Shown here piece after piece: positions 45,087-64,000 of a DNA stretch of 64,000 bases. Position numbers and translations under genes: made by a program. The notes beneath the pieces were generated by a model. It was not told the origin of the DNA and searched no databases. It saw only the letters and a program-made list of their open reading frames with translations. This stretch comes from Paragorgia papillata (taxonomy: Eukaryota; Cnidaria; Anthozoa; Scleralcyonacea; Coralliidae). The stretch is from assembly GCA_035771165.1 (NCBI GenBank), contig JAWNZC010000345.1:1596001-1660000 (forward strand), read 5' to 3'. Positions within the stretch are counted from its first letter, which is position 1, and each line of letters begins with the position of its first letter.

Positions 45087-48000
45087 CTGCTACAAGATAT
45101 TGAGAGTCTTCAGAGAACGCGCAGTCCCAGACCCAACGCTGCTGGGCTTCTTTCAAAGTGGATTTTAACGTAAAATCACTAGTTTGCCATATCTTTAGAG
45201 TTTGATCTGCTGATGTCGTCGCTAATAAACTGAAAAAGAACAAGTCGAAAATAGAATGTTTAATTTGCATATCAAACAAACTGAAATTAACACTTTGAAG
45301 CCTGACGACGAGTCTTTAGTATTTTATTCTGGCTAACGCCAGACGATTTTATTTAGCACAGGGACAGGTCCAGGCCTCAAAGTGTTAACGGTTGGCCGGA
45401 GTACGGTTGAAATCCATAAAGGACATTTCACGTTTTGACCCCGAATTGGTTTCAACACTTTCCGGCCTGGAAGCCTATGGGTATGTACTGCTTGATCCAG
45501 CCATACATCATCTGGTAGTGTGGTGTGTTTATACGTGGTGTGTTTATACATTCATATTTCAAGATCTACACAATAGTACGGACTCGTTGTTTTGTGAAAT
45601 TTTTGAAAAAGACTTGCTCAATCAATGTTGGTCGCGAGGATAAGGTTAAGCTTTCCTAAGGCTTCTCGGTAGTGGACTCGGGTTCCGCGTTGTCTTTACA
45701 ACGTAAAGCCCTAATCAAACGAGAACGCAAGTCATCGCAAGTTGGCAGTCACGCTATCTCAGCCAGCCGCTCTGAATAGTTTCCCGAAAATATCATGTAC
45801 CGTGACAAAGTTAAAACTTGTTTAAAACACTCATGAAACCTTTATTTTGTTAATTTGGGTGTTCGAACGACCGCCACAGAAATTCTGACTGCCAACTTGC
45901 GATGACTTGCGTTCTCGTTTGATTAGGGCTTAAAAATGCTTTTTCTACGGCGTGAAGATTACTCATACGGACCGTCATTTGCAAAAGTTCTTTGTATTTA
46001 ACATAAAATTATATTTTTTAACCGTTAGAGTACCAGGGGTTTCCCTATGGATGAATAAAATCATCTGTCGTTATAGGCAGAGTAAAATAGTAAAGTGCAG
46101 AGTGCTTCCTTGGTACTGAAATGGTTTATAAACACGTTGCCGTCGGTACCGGACGAATTCGAGACTGGTCTCGAATTCGTCCTATTTCGTCGTGTAAACA
46201 GGCGGAACCGTACTAATTCGAGACCGGTTCCAAATTCGTCCAGTAGCGTGTAAACGTAGTCTTAAGCCCTGTTTACTCGGCCAAAATTTAAGCACGCTTA
46301 AGTTATTAAGCGTGCTTAAAACGCGCCACCTTGGTGCGTTTACACGGTCATTTAATAATCCCTTACTAAAACACGCACACCATTATTCAACATGGCGGAC
46401 GAGCTATATTTTTGGTTTTGGAAGCTTCGTTACTATGGGTGGCGTGCGTCAAAGAACAACGGAAGACATCAGTACACGAGAAAGAGTAATAACTAAAAGA
46501 AAGAAACAAACAAAGGAACAAAGAATAGCGAGATGGAAGCTTCTACAGCAGGGCAAAAAAATGCATTAATAACACCGTATTAATAGCAAGCGTTTTTCAA
46601 TCCCGTTGCGTTTACACGGCCAAGTTAAGCGCGATTAACTGATCGTGCTCAGTTTAATCCACCTCCTTGAGGTGGTGCAAATTAATCGCGATTAATTTAC
46701 GCCGATCTGTTTACACGGACATTTTAAGCCCGCTTAAAGTCAGATGTGGCTCAGATCCCGCTTAAATTTTGGCCGTGTAAACAGGGCTTTAGTTCTATTT
46801 TAGCGAGGTTCAGATCACACTTCCACTACCGCTACCGTAAATATAATTAAGCTTGTCAAATATTGTTTTTACGTTCAGTAATGGTCGCAGGTCTCAACCC
46901 TAGTGCAAAAAGAAAGCGTTCTACGGTACTAGGATTAAAACCAACTACGACTACAGGACGAAAAAACGAACATTACATCAGCTTAACCACATTTACGGTA
47001 GCGGTAGTGGAAGTGTGATCTGAACCTCACTGAATTCGTGTTCGCTACCTTCTTACCAAGAGTCAGGACTGAAAAGACATTTGAGTCCAGCCTTCTCGTG
47101 AGCCTTCATCAGTTTAGTTCGCGGTCGGAGGACAGTGGGCTCATTACTTGACCCAGAAGCCAAACTCCAGACGTAACAATTGCCCTGGATTAGAAAAAGA
47201 AATTAGACAATATTCTTTGAGTGTACCACCAAAAAATGGCACCCCAATGCTCTATTTGCTCGATATGCATTTTTCTGTAACATTGGTCAGCTTTGCACAA
47301 GACTAACTCATTGGCATATAAATTTATTGATTTATTCCTTAGTACAGACACTTCTCTACTCCAATAGAAGATAGCAGATTTCACTTGAGGGTTTACAAAG
47401 AAAGTTGGTATGCCAAGAAGTTCAAGATGAAAACACTGCAATATATTTTACAGTCCAAGTTAGGTAAGCTTGTTTGTTTGTTTGTTTGTTTGTTTGTTTG
47501 TTTGTTTGTTTGTTATTTGTTTTCTTGTTAGTTAGTTAGTTAGTTTGTTTGTTAGTTTGTTTGTTTATTTGTTTGTTTATTTGTTTGCTTGTTTGTTTGT
47601 TTGCTTGTTTATTTGTTTGCTTATTTATTTGTTTGTTTGTTTGTTTGTTTGTTTGTTTGTTTGCTTATTTATTTGTTTGCTTATTTGTTTGTTTATTTAT
47701 TTGTTTGCTTGTTTATTTGTTTGTTTGTTTGCTTATTTGTTTGTTTGTTTGTTTGTTTGCTTGTTTATTTATTTGTTTGTTTGTTTGTTTGTTTGTTTAT
47801 TTGTTTGTTTGCTTGTTTGCTTATTTGTTTGTTTGTTTGCTTATTTGTTTGTTTGTTTGTGTTTGTACTGTATATTTGTGTTATTAGTTATAAAATGTTG
47901 CCACTAGCAGAGATGCATTCACAGTCTGTTCACCATGTGTATACAGTGTTGCCTGAGCACAACACCTTGCAGGTACCCCTCCCAAGTTGTAGGTTATACT

Positions 48001-51000
48001 ACCTGATTATTAATGGCTGCCATGTATGTTGCATCCCTGTCGATACTAAGAGATAATATAGCTGCATCAGCTTCTGGAATCTAAGTAACAAAAAGATGTA
48101 CTGTACATGGTAATGCTATAATTATTGTGACAGGCATGTATTTTCATATTGGGGTAGGGGTGTGTGGGGTGTACAACTGTTACACAGCAAAGCCCATCTA
48201 GAAGAATCTGTGAACAAGCTACACACATAAAAATCTCACAGCTTGTCAACAGGATGTGTTCGCAACAGGTCGGTAGCAAGGCTGTTAACATGTTGCAACA
48301 ATGCTGTTCATTCAAGAAGCTGCTACAACCTTGTTAGCATCAATCTGTTAACAACTTGTTAAGTGCAGAGCGGTAACAGGTTGTTGGAACAACTTGTCAT
48401 CAGTCTGTTGGAGTCATCAGCCTTGTTACAAGTTGTCAACAACCAGTGACAGACATGTTAACAGACTGGGACAGCCAGTGCGAACACATGACGGTGACAG
48501 CCTGTTGAACAGCCTTGTAACAACTTGCTTGCAGGTCTGTAACAGCTTGCGCGTTTTTACATGTGTAGAAGAGTGTGGGAGCAAGCTACACACGTAAAAA
48601 TCTCAGCTTGTCAACAGGATGTGTTCACAACAGGCTTGTAGCAAGGCTGGGAACAAATTGTAACAATGCTGTTCATTCAAGAAGCTGCTACAACCTTGTT
48701 AGCATCAACCTGTTAACAACTTGTTGAGTGCAGAATGGTAACAGGTTGTTGGAACAACTTGTCATCAGTCTGTTGGAGTCATCAGCCTTGTTACAAGTTG
48801 TCAACAACCTGTTACAGACATGTTAACAGACTGGGACAGCCAGTACGAACACATGACGGTGACAGCCTGTTGAACAGCCTTGTAACAACTTGCTTGCAGG
48901 TACAGTATGTAACAGCTTGCGCATTTTTACGCGTGTACCCCAGAACATTCTGTAGGTGTATGTCTTAGGGATGCCATTTCACCTATTCTAATAGCCTGCA
49001 TAGCAGCCCTTGAATTTTTTATTTAAACCTTTAATTTTTCTGGGTGGGAGCAAATAATCAAATACACCATTCTAACAAAAACACATGTATAGTTTAAATT
49101 GCACAGAACTGTCAGATATGATTGAGATTGCCAGGTAGTAATATATAGCTCTAGATAAAATATTGTTTATTATTGATATTGAAAAGGAACAAGAAAGGAA
49201 CTAGAGTCCATGTCATTGACTTACCAATGGTTCATTGTGGTCAGTTCTTAAGTCCCAAACATGAATAGCACCACTATGATCACCAACAATCAGCTCACCC
49301 TACAGTACAAAACAATCACATTTTAAGCCAACATAAAATAAATTTAACCCATTGCTGCCTAGGATGTCTGAGGGTTCTCCCTTTGATGAGTAAAATTGCC
49401 TGGCATTAGACAGAGTAAAACAATAAAGGGGCTGTTTTGGGCTGACTCACGCAGGAATGGGTTAAATAAAATAAAATAAAATGTAGAATTACTAATAGCT
49501 GGAAAATAGTTTGTACGTGTACCTGGTTTGGGTGAAGACTGACACAGTTTACTGGGGCCTTGACTTGGAAAACACGCTGACATTGTAAGTTTCTTGACCG
49601 TAGATCCCAGATCCTAGCAGAGCAGTCTTCTCCACCAGTATACATCCATTTTCCATCTTCATGGAAGCCAACTGAGGTTGCATTCTTTGAAATACCATCA
49701 TAGTTTACAACCTTAGAATGGAAATTATAATTCTATATTAAACCACTTCTTTGATTCTTCTGAGTTCTTCTAAAAAAGGAATATGATTATCAAAAAATAA
49801 TTTAAATAATTTTATAAATGAATGAGTAAGAAAATAAATTAATAAATAATGTACTTACAGGGTTGGCGTTGCTTGAGTTTATATCATACATTTTAATATT
49901 TTGATATCCTGAAAAAACATAATTTCATAATTAAATGTCTTATTTATTCTATTATTACGTAATAGTTCAAATACGAGACGGAGGACTTTACCGGGATTTC
50001 GAAGTCTGAGTGCCTATTGAAAATGTGAGCTGAAGGCGAGCATTTTTAATGCACAAGGGCTTTGAAATCCCGGTAAAGTCCAATGTTGAGTGTTTGAACT
50101 GACGTCTCAAACATTAGTAATTTACATATTTTCAAAGTCCTAGGACTTTGAAATATTTCAAAATGTCATATCACGTGATCAGCTAGATGGATCTTCCTCC
50201 GGTTTCAAAACACTAATTAAACATTAATTTCTTTTGTTTTTGGCTCATGAATTATTAATGAGTTTGAGAAATGTATTTTTAAAATATTGTATCAGAAACA
50301 AGCCCTGGTACTCAATTTTTTACACGGGGCCCATTCTAGCTCTAAATGGCCCTGTATACTACACTATACTACCATATTGGAAAAATGAATATAAATGGTG
50401 TCTTAAAACAATTATTTCTTTTACCTGCAGCAGCCAGTAGATGTCTGTCTGGAGTGATAGCCATGTCATTTACCTGGTGAACCACTGTCAAGGTAATTTC
50501 TTTATTTAATACTTATATATTATCTGTGCATATGCAGAGATAGTTTGGGCACACCAATCAGTGCCAAATTTGTGACAATATTCAAGCATCAAAGGTGTAA
50601 GAACCCTTTAGGGAGAGTCAGGGGGCATAACCCCCCCCCCAAAAAAATATAAAATTTTGAAACGTAGAGTTTAGAAATCTCATTTCCTACATTCTGAGGG
50701 AAGATTTTTATTTATGTTTTTGGGCACCTAGTTTGGGCAGTTAAACCAGAGTACTGGCATCTCACCCCCCTGTATACAGCCCTGATCATTTTATACAATT
50801 ATTATATTGTAATCTTTTATTACTATACTGTAAAATTTTGGAATCATCACCAAACCAAAATTTATTTAGCAAAAGAAACATAAAGCTCTATGCATATGTA
50901 CTCTTATAAAGGTTTGTTTGACGTCATTTGAACACGAAAGAAGTTGAAATTTGTGTTCAAATGACGTCAAATGTACCTTTATTTTTTACATATGCACCAG

Positions 51001-51921
51001 AGCAGTATGTTTTATTTGTTTTATAAAATATAAAGAAAAAAAACAAACTAAAAGTGGGATAGTTTTGAAAGTTTGCTAGCTTTTCCCACCTCTAGCTATG
51101 CCACTCCACACCATTTTACATCATTCACACCATTTTACATCATTCATGATCTTTATATTCTTATAAATGCACGGGGCCTAGCCAGAGGAAAGACAATGGA
51201 AAGTTTTCACATTTCCAAGGAGTTTTCACATTTCCAAGGACTTGTGGTACACTATGAACTAAAAATTCCATGTAAATATTTTGAAATGGGTACAGAGAAC
51301 ACCCAGAGTGAAAATGTTTCTTGTCAAGTAATGAAACAAGATGTTTTTAAAGGCTTGAGTGAGTACGAAGCGTATATGCGTAATTTTGTCATGCATATAA
51401 TGAGTAATCATATGATTTTGCTTGTACAATTAAGGACTTGCACTACTCGTGATATTTGAAAATTATGCCAAATTGCATCATGGCTCATGTAATTCTTGCA
51501 AAATTTTCAAATATCACTTGTAGTGTAAATCCTTAATTGTATTATTCCATGATTATTTACTTGATATAAACGAAAAAGGCCTATTCCCCAAATAACCCTA
51601 AATAACCATGGATAACCCTACAACTGTGCCTATTAAAATATGGCCTAATCCTGTCAAAATGGCAATATTTACAACACTTTTACACAAAAACACCCTGAAA
51701 TATACCTTTAATATTTACAAAGAAAATCAATATTCAGTCAACCCTAGTTGACAATCTGTGCGTATATATTTACGTCAAAATACTGAATCAAAGGATATGG
51801 AATCAGCGTGTGGAACAGTTCTATGACAAACACCATTATGTGCTTGCCAAAACCTTATACTATGGTCATACCCAGCAGTAGCTAGAATCACCTGATCCCC
51901 ATTTTCATCTCGTCCACTCAT
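45087..51921 (-). CDS. MLST8: mLST8/GbetaL, WD40 subunit of TOR complexes (last exon not found)
   Basis: Minus-strand coding exons, 5' to 3': 51921-51799, 50476-50425, 49908-49859, 49711-49523, 49299-49225, 48080-48003, 47184-47057, 45229-45087. They give about 279 residues starting [20 protein letters not shown], against 326 in human. Highly conserved segments include [40 protein letters not shown] and [14 protein letters not shown]. mLST8 is a seven-bladed WD40 propeller bound to the mTOR kinase domain in TORC1 and TORC2. Blades 1-6 are present. The last exon ends in a donor (gtaatt) with one base left over, so about 40 residues of blade 7 should follow, but I find no such exon down to 39,120. 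Coding intron 1 is best read as AT-AC. The short stretch before the ATG has a possible acceptor (ttttgtaag), so a 5' UTR exon may lie upstream. Confidence 0.95.
45707..45930. mobile_element. PIF/Harbinger-like MITE copy in an MLST8 intron
   Basis: 224 bp with perfect termini AGCCCTAATC/GATTAGGGCT and TAA on both sides. It lies between MLST8 exons 7 and 8. Confidence 0.9.
46265..46788. mobile_element. TTA-flanked PIF/Harbinger-like element with a small open frame
   Basis: 524 bp. Ends AGCCCTGTTTACTCGGCC and GGCCGTGTAAACAGGGCT, TTA on both sides, with many TTTACACGG and CGCTTAA motifs at both ends. The centre has ATGGCGGACGAGCTATATTT ([16 protein letters not shown]) and a second frame with basic [15 protein letters not shown]. 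It is possibly a remnant of a coding region. Confidence 0.7.
46800..47030. mobile_element. MITE with GCGAGGTTCAGATCACAC ends
   Basis: About 230 bp with inverted termini extended by CTTCCACTACCGCTACCG. Nearly identical to 56,051-56,288 in the opposite orientation. Confidence 0.8.
47466..47868. repeat. (TTTG)n with TTTA/CTTG variants
   Basis: About 400 bp of tetranucleotide repeats in the MLST8 intron between exons 6 and 7; the long Leu/Phe/Cys frames here are artefacts. Confidence 0.95.
48229..48563. mobile_element. MITE with CTACACAC-TAAAAATCTCA ends, copy 1 of a tandem pair
   Basis: The ends CTACACACATAAAAATCTCA and GCGTTTTTACATGTGTAG are inverse. The interior is rich in TGTTAACA/AACTTGTT motifs in both orientations. 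Confidence 0.75.
48586..48932. mobile_element. Same MITE, copy 2 of the tandem pair
   Basis: About 95 percent alike by eye to copy 1, separated from it by some 20 bp that repeat the left flank (GCAAG), consistent with tandem duplication of a larger unit. Confidence 0.75.
49347..49465. repeat. Older interspersed repeat, uninterrupted copy
   Basis: About 120 bp: AACCCATTGCTGCCTAGGAT, TCTGAGGGTTCTCCC, AGTAAAATTGCCTGGC, and a diverged inverse end AGGAATGGGTT. Relatives: 770-815, 11,040-11,160, 46,021-46,130, and a copy split at 60,417-60,470 and 61,046-61,126. Confidence 0.65.
50872..51184. mobile_element. Second copy of the 2.1 kb foldback repeat, inside the MLST8 intron
   Basis: It shares the arms with ACTCTTATAAAGG and GAACACGAAAGAAGTT and the tail with CATTCATGATCTTTAT. 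The hairpin centre is shorter than in the copy at 2,122. Confidence 0.65.
51430..51545. repeat. Inverted repeat in the MLST8 AT-AC intron
   Basis: ACAATTAAGGACTTGCACTA pairs with TAGTGTAAATCCTTAATTGT, and the AAATATC/GATATTT blocks also pair. Confidence 0.75.
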
Positions 51922-52019
51922 CTCGCAAACACCAGCTTACAAAAGGTAAATATCAAATGGTTTATTCCTCAGCCATATTTTGATCAGAATCCGATCGTTG
52001 GTTGTGTTTTTTTTGGCTA

Positions 52020-53190
52020 GTGTGTATAACCGCTGACCAAACTATCGTGGTTCGAAAATCGAGCACAGAAACCCAAGTGGGGTCGGCCGCTCTAAAATGT
52101 TGTCGGCTGTCGCCAACGTCTTCTGTCTTCTGCATCTTCCTTCTCCAAGCCCAACTGTCTCATGTCTCTTTCCACTCCATCTCTCCATCTAATTCTCTGT
52201 CTCCCTCTCGACCTCTTTCCCTCCACCTGTTTTTCCAGCGCCACTCTCACCGCGCTTATCCGGTGCCTTACTTCCTTCTCTGTTCCACCTGTGCTCTCCA
52301 CCATCGCTCCGAGATACTTGAAACTATCCACTTGATTCAGCTGCCTTCCATGGATATCCTCCAGTGCAATCTGCTCACCTTCTTCCTTACTGCTAACCAT
52401 TGTCTCCGTCTTCTCTGCACTCACCCTCAAACCTCTTTTCTCCAAGCATTTCTGCCATTCTGCCATCCTTTGCTGCAGTTCTTCTTCCGAGTGCGCCATC
52501 ACCACCAGATCATCTGCGTATAGTAGCTCCCATATACCTTCAGTCCCAATCATCTCACTCAGCACATCCATCCAGGGACGTAGCCAGAGGGGGAGCGGTA
52601 GGAGCGGTCGCTCCCCCCCCCCCCCCTTTGCATGATGAAATTTTGTTTTGAACACTCGTACTCAGATGCACAGGTGATTTACCCAGCGGTTATTGACTGA
52701 ATCTCAGTCGCTCTTCTGATGCTAGTGACTAATAATATGAAATGGTACCTTCCTTGGCTCCTAATCCAGTCTCCGTATGTATCGCACGCATGTAACTTAA
52801 CTCAACGGGGTTTTTTTTTTTAGTATTTTATGACTTTTCAAACTTTCAGAATTGTGTAAAATCTTCTCCCAAAATGCAGGAAATGCCATTTTAGAGACTC
52901 TAGATTTCAAAGAAGTTTCGCTCCTCCCCTTTCAAAATCCTGGCTACGCGCCAGACAGTTATAGAATTCCTTTCGTACTCCCTGCATCCATTACTACCAC
53001 AAACAGAAATGGACTGCATTCCCTTGATGTAATCCAACTTCAATTCCAAACTCCGCTGTGTCGCCATACACTGTGCTCACCACTGTTCTTGACCCTCTAT
53101 ACATATCCTTCACTACATCAATCAGTCTCTCTGGTACTCCTCTTCGCCTCAGGCACCAAAACACTACAGGCAACCCAGACCACTAATCTC
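52020..53190 (-). pseudogene. LINE reverse-transcriptase fragment, split by a C-rich repeat
   Basis: Minus strand. The upstream part (53,190-52,945) encodes RRGVPERLIDVVKDMYRGSR, then VYGDTAEFGIEVGLHQGNAV. The downstream part (52,575-52,092) continues MDVLSEMI, the catalytic LLYADDLVV, SEEELQQRM and the C-terminal GRQRIRWRDGVERDM. Between them sits a C-rich repeat (52,575-52,944). Frameshifts follow near 52,090. The N-terminal endonuclease is missing. Its 3' end lies about 100 bp upstream of the MLST8 start codon on the same strand. Confidence 0.85.
52575..52944. mobile_element. C-rich repeat inserted in the LINE
   Basis: Begins with GGGACGTAGCCAGAGGGGGA and a 15-bp C run, includes AAAATGCAGGAAATGCCATT, and ends near TGGCTACGCGCCAGAC. 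The family of 5,395-5,900. CATCCA occurs at both margins. Confidence 0.65.
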
Positions 53191-53194
53191 TAAA

Positions 53195-54122
53195 TACCTT
53201 TAGTATACATGTTGACCGATTTTGGTCATTTTTTCAATTTTTAATATGTCGTTAAAAACGAACAAGATCTAATAAAGCCGTTTAGTAGGTCACAGGATAT
53301 CATTGTTAAGGCACTAAGATTACTATAAAAGGTACAATTAAAGACGTGGAATTGAATTCTTCGTAGATTTTATAGTCTGTTTTTCAGTTTTCAGTTTTAT
53401 TATCGTGAAGTTTCTTCGTTGTCGACACTGAAGAAAAGCAACGAAATTTAAATGTTTTATAGCTCAGTAATAGAAACAAATGCAAGAAATTAGCGTCTTA
53501 AACCTTATTAAATACTTGTGTCATTACATTCGTTTAAAATTTTCTTAAAATAACTCTTTTTGTCTGTTTTCAATCTATGAAAGCTTATGAACTTTAGTGG
53601 CGGCCATCTTGGGTAGTGGTCACGTCATCATACAACTGACACGCAAAATCCGGCCCAGGGATCCGGCCTCATGCCCCATCCAGTTTTATTAAGATCAGTG
53701 GTTGTTACCCTGGATAGACCACAATGCATTGCGAATTCAAGATGGCGTCTCTCTTGGTGAATAGGTCCATTGGGAAAGCAACGATAGAATAAATACTTAA
53801 GAGATTCAAAATTTTTTATTTAACTTACTTTTAATTTTACATAATACTTTGAGTTAAATTTACGTTTTTTTTAAATACAGTATTATCACATTTAAAAACT
53901 TATAAAAACTGTCAGAATGGCTTTCTTGTTGAAAATGGATTATTTGGAATGTCAAATATGATTGGAGCTTGATATTTGAATGACACTTCAGTTACTAATG
54001 TTTTCCTAGCAACTGCAAATACAATATGGCCTGTGACATCAAGTACAATTAATGTATACCGTGTTTACTAGGAGTGAGTCACAAAATATTATTGAAATTT
54101 TTGTCTCGCCAATTCATTTGAT
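53195..54122. other. Intergenic between XPO6 and MLST8, little structure
   Basis: AT-rich. Two GGCGGCCATCTTG/CAAGATGGCGTC-like motifs at about 53,602 and 53,740 could mark a promoter for MLST8 but could equally be repeat ends; an AGTTTTATTAAGATCAGTGG fragment lies between them. Confidence 0.35.
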
Positions 54123-54780
54123 GAACAACTTCCTGCTTTGAATTTGATTGGTGTTTGACTAATAACCCTATTTCCTATTGGTTGTTCAAACACCAATCAA
54201 ATTCAAAGCAGGAAGTTGTTCAACGCATTACTTCATGTTGTATTAGGCAGTTGCAGGAAATTCCTAGTTACCTTTCTTTGTTCATTTATTATGTCGAAAG
54301 GATTTTCCCCTTTTCTTCTAAAAATAAATATATTAATACCATGATCGCCTCGGATTCTTTTGTTCTCCGAGGGAATGTAAACTTCGTATTTCCCTCATTG
54401 CTCATGCAAGAGGGAAATTTTTCCTTTGTCTTCTAATTTTCCGGCGTGCATGTTGATGAGGGAAAATTAGAAGACAAAGAAATACTTTGTCTTCTAAATT
54501 TCCCGCTTGTATAGCATATATTTTCCCTCATCAACATGCACGGGAAAATTAGATGCAACTTCTCTGATCAACCGTGTACATTTCTTGTCGGTACGATTCT
54601 CGAAGTTTTCCTCGGCGATCATAATATTACAAACTAATAACATGATTTTTCGGGAAATTAGCGATTAAATTTCCCCTTTGCCTCGGGAAGATTTGTAGAA
54701 GATTTGTAAAAAACCTTCCCTCGGCGGCGGGGAAATTTAATCGCTAATTTCCCTCAAGTCATGTTATTACTTATAAATAT
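54123..54780. repeat. Cluster of hairpins downstream of XPO6
   Basis: 54,123-54,223 is an almost perfect inverted repeat (GAACAACTTCCTGCTTTGAA and complement). 54,395-54,560 has several inverted GGGAAAATTAGAAGACAAAG blocks. 54,645-54,775 pairs CATGATTTTTCGGGAAATTA with its inverse. Confidence 0.75.
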
Positions 54781-54824
54781 ATAATCCAGAATGGCTTTAA
54801 GTAAGTCCAAATTATGGTAGCAGG

Positions 54825-63829
<9,005 letters not shown>

Positions 63830-63926
63830 CTACAATTGAAAGGCGATTTGAGGGCAGGAAGTTTGTCGTACATTAATAGCAATAATTATATCTGAAAGTT
63901 TCTGTAGGTATCAAACCTACTCAATA

Positions 63927-64000
63927 GGGTCTTTAAGATCTACGACGTCAACCTCAACGTCGACGTCCTCTAAACAAAATAATTATTTTTGCAAAACAAA
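63927..64000. mobile_element. Left end of a TA-flanked MITE cut by the window edge
   Basis: GGGTCTTTAAGATCTACGAC and the following CAACCTCAACG block match the element starting at 11,157. Confidence 0.65.

Larger units (their letters stand above)
50477..51798 (-). other. MLST8: Candidate U12-type AT-AC intron in MLST8
   Basis: On the minus strand the first coding exon ends GCTGATTCC, followed by ATATCCTTT, the U12 AT-AC 5' splice-site consensus. The 3' end reads CCTTGAC (U12-type branch motif), about ten bases, then AC before CAGGTAAATGAC. This joins HADS to QVNDM, which matches the human DS/QVN junction with no gap. The GT-AG alternative (TCA/gtattt to ttcaccag/GTA) also keeps frame but inserts ISFDS and drops the conserved Q. 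The intron holds a foldback element copy at 50,872-51,184. Confidence 0.75.

Noticed and set aside
47545..48056. Hydrophobic Leu-Phe-Cys frames that look like membrane proteins
   Set aside because: They are TTTG tetranucleotide repeats inside an MLST8 intron.
51651..51956. A second MLST8 start further upstream
   Set aside because: The ATG at 51,921 gives an N-terminus of the usual length and upstream sequence is not in frame.

Overview
This window is nuclear DNA of an animal: intron-rich, AT-rich and packed with short DNA transposons, foldback (inverted-repeat) elements, minisatellites and microsatellites. It holds four recognisable, intron-containing genes. The gene set (ATF7IP, MLST8, XPO6, TEFM), fragments of two kinds of non-LTR reverse transcriptase, tRNA-derived SINE pieces and many TIR elements suggest an early-branching invertebrate, perhaps an anthozoan cnidarian. 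That last step is inference; no species-level evidence is visible.

Layout. 1-4,024: the 3' end of a TEFM-like gene (+), with repeats in its introns. 4,025-21,300: about 17 kb without a recognised gene, made of nested MITEs, a 1.1 kb MULE-like element (9,924-11,034), a single-copy-looking stretch (about 11.6-15.9 kb), a LINE remnant inside a foldback (17.1-18.35 kb) and a minisatellite (20.1-20.6 kb). 21,338-39,119: a complete ATF7IP-like gene (+) in 8 coding exons (770 residues), including a 29-nt first coding exon and a 20-nt microexon, with large transposon-filled introns. 39.6-45 kb: a 28-bp minisatellite, a 233-bp poly-C run and degenerate tandem repeats. 45,087-51,921: MLST8 (-), 8 coding exons found, seventh-blade exon not found; its first coding intron looks like a U12-type AT-AC intron. 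52.0-53.2 kb: a LINE reverse transcriptase (-) broken by a C-rich repeat. 54,825-63,829: the C-terminal 591 residues of XPO6 (-) in 12 exons, running off the right edge; most of its larger introns carry simple repeats.

The genes do not form one pathway. TEFM acts in mitochondrial transcription, ATF7IP in SETDB1-linked heterochromatin, MLST8 in TOR kinase complexes, and XPO6 in nuclear export of actin. ATF7IP and MLST8 are convergent; MLST8 and XPO6 lie in tandem on the minus strand.

The mobile-element layer is unusually readable. Target-site duplications can be read for several families: TWA (PIF/Harbinger-like), TTAA (piggyBac-like), TA (Tc1/mariner-like or similar), 8 bp (hAT) and 9 bp (MULE-like). 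Two insertions can be compared with an unoccupied copy of the same host repeat in this window. All exon limits were read by eye from splice sites, reading-phase agreement and remembered family similarity; nothing was computed or searched.
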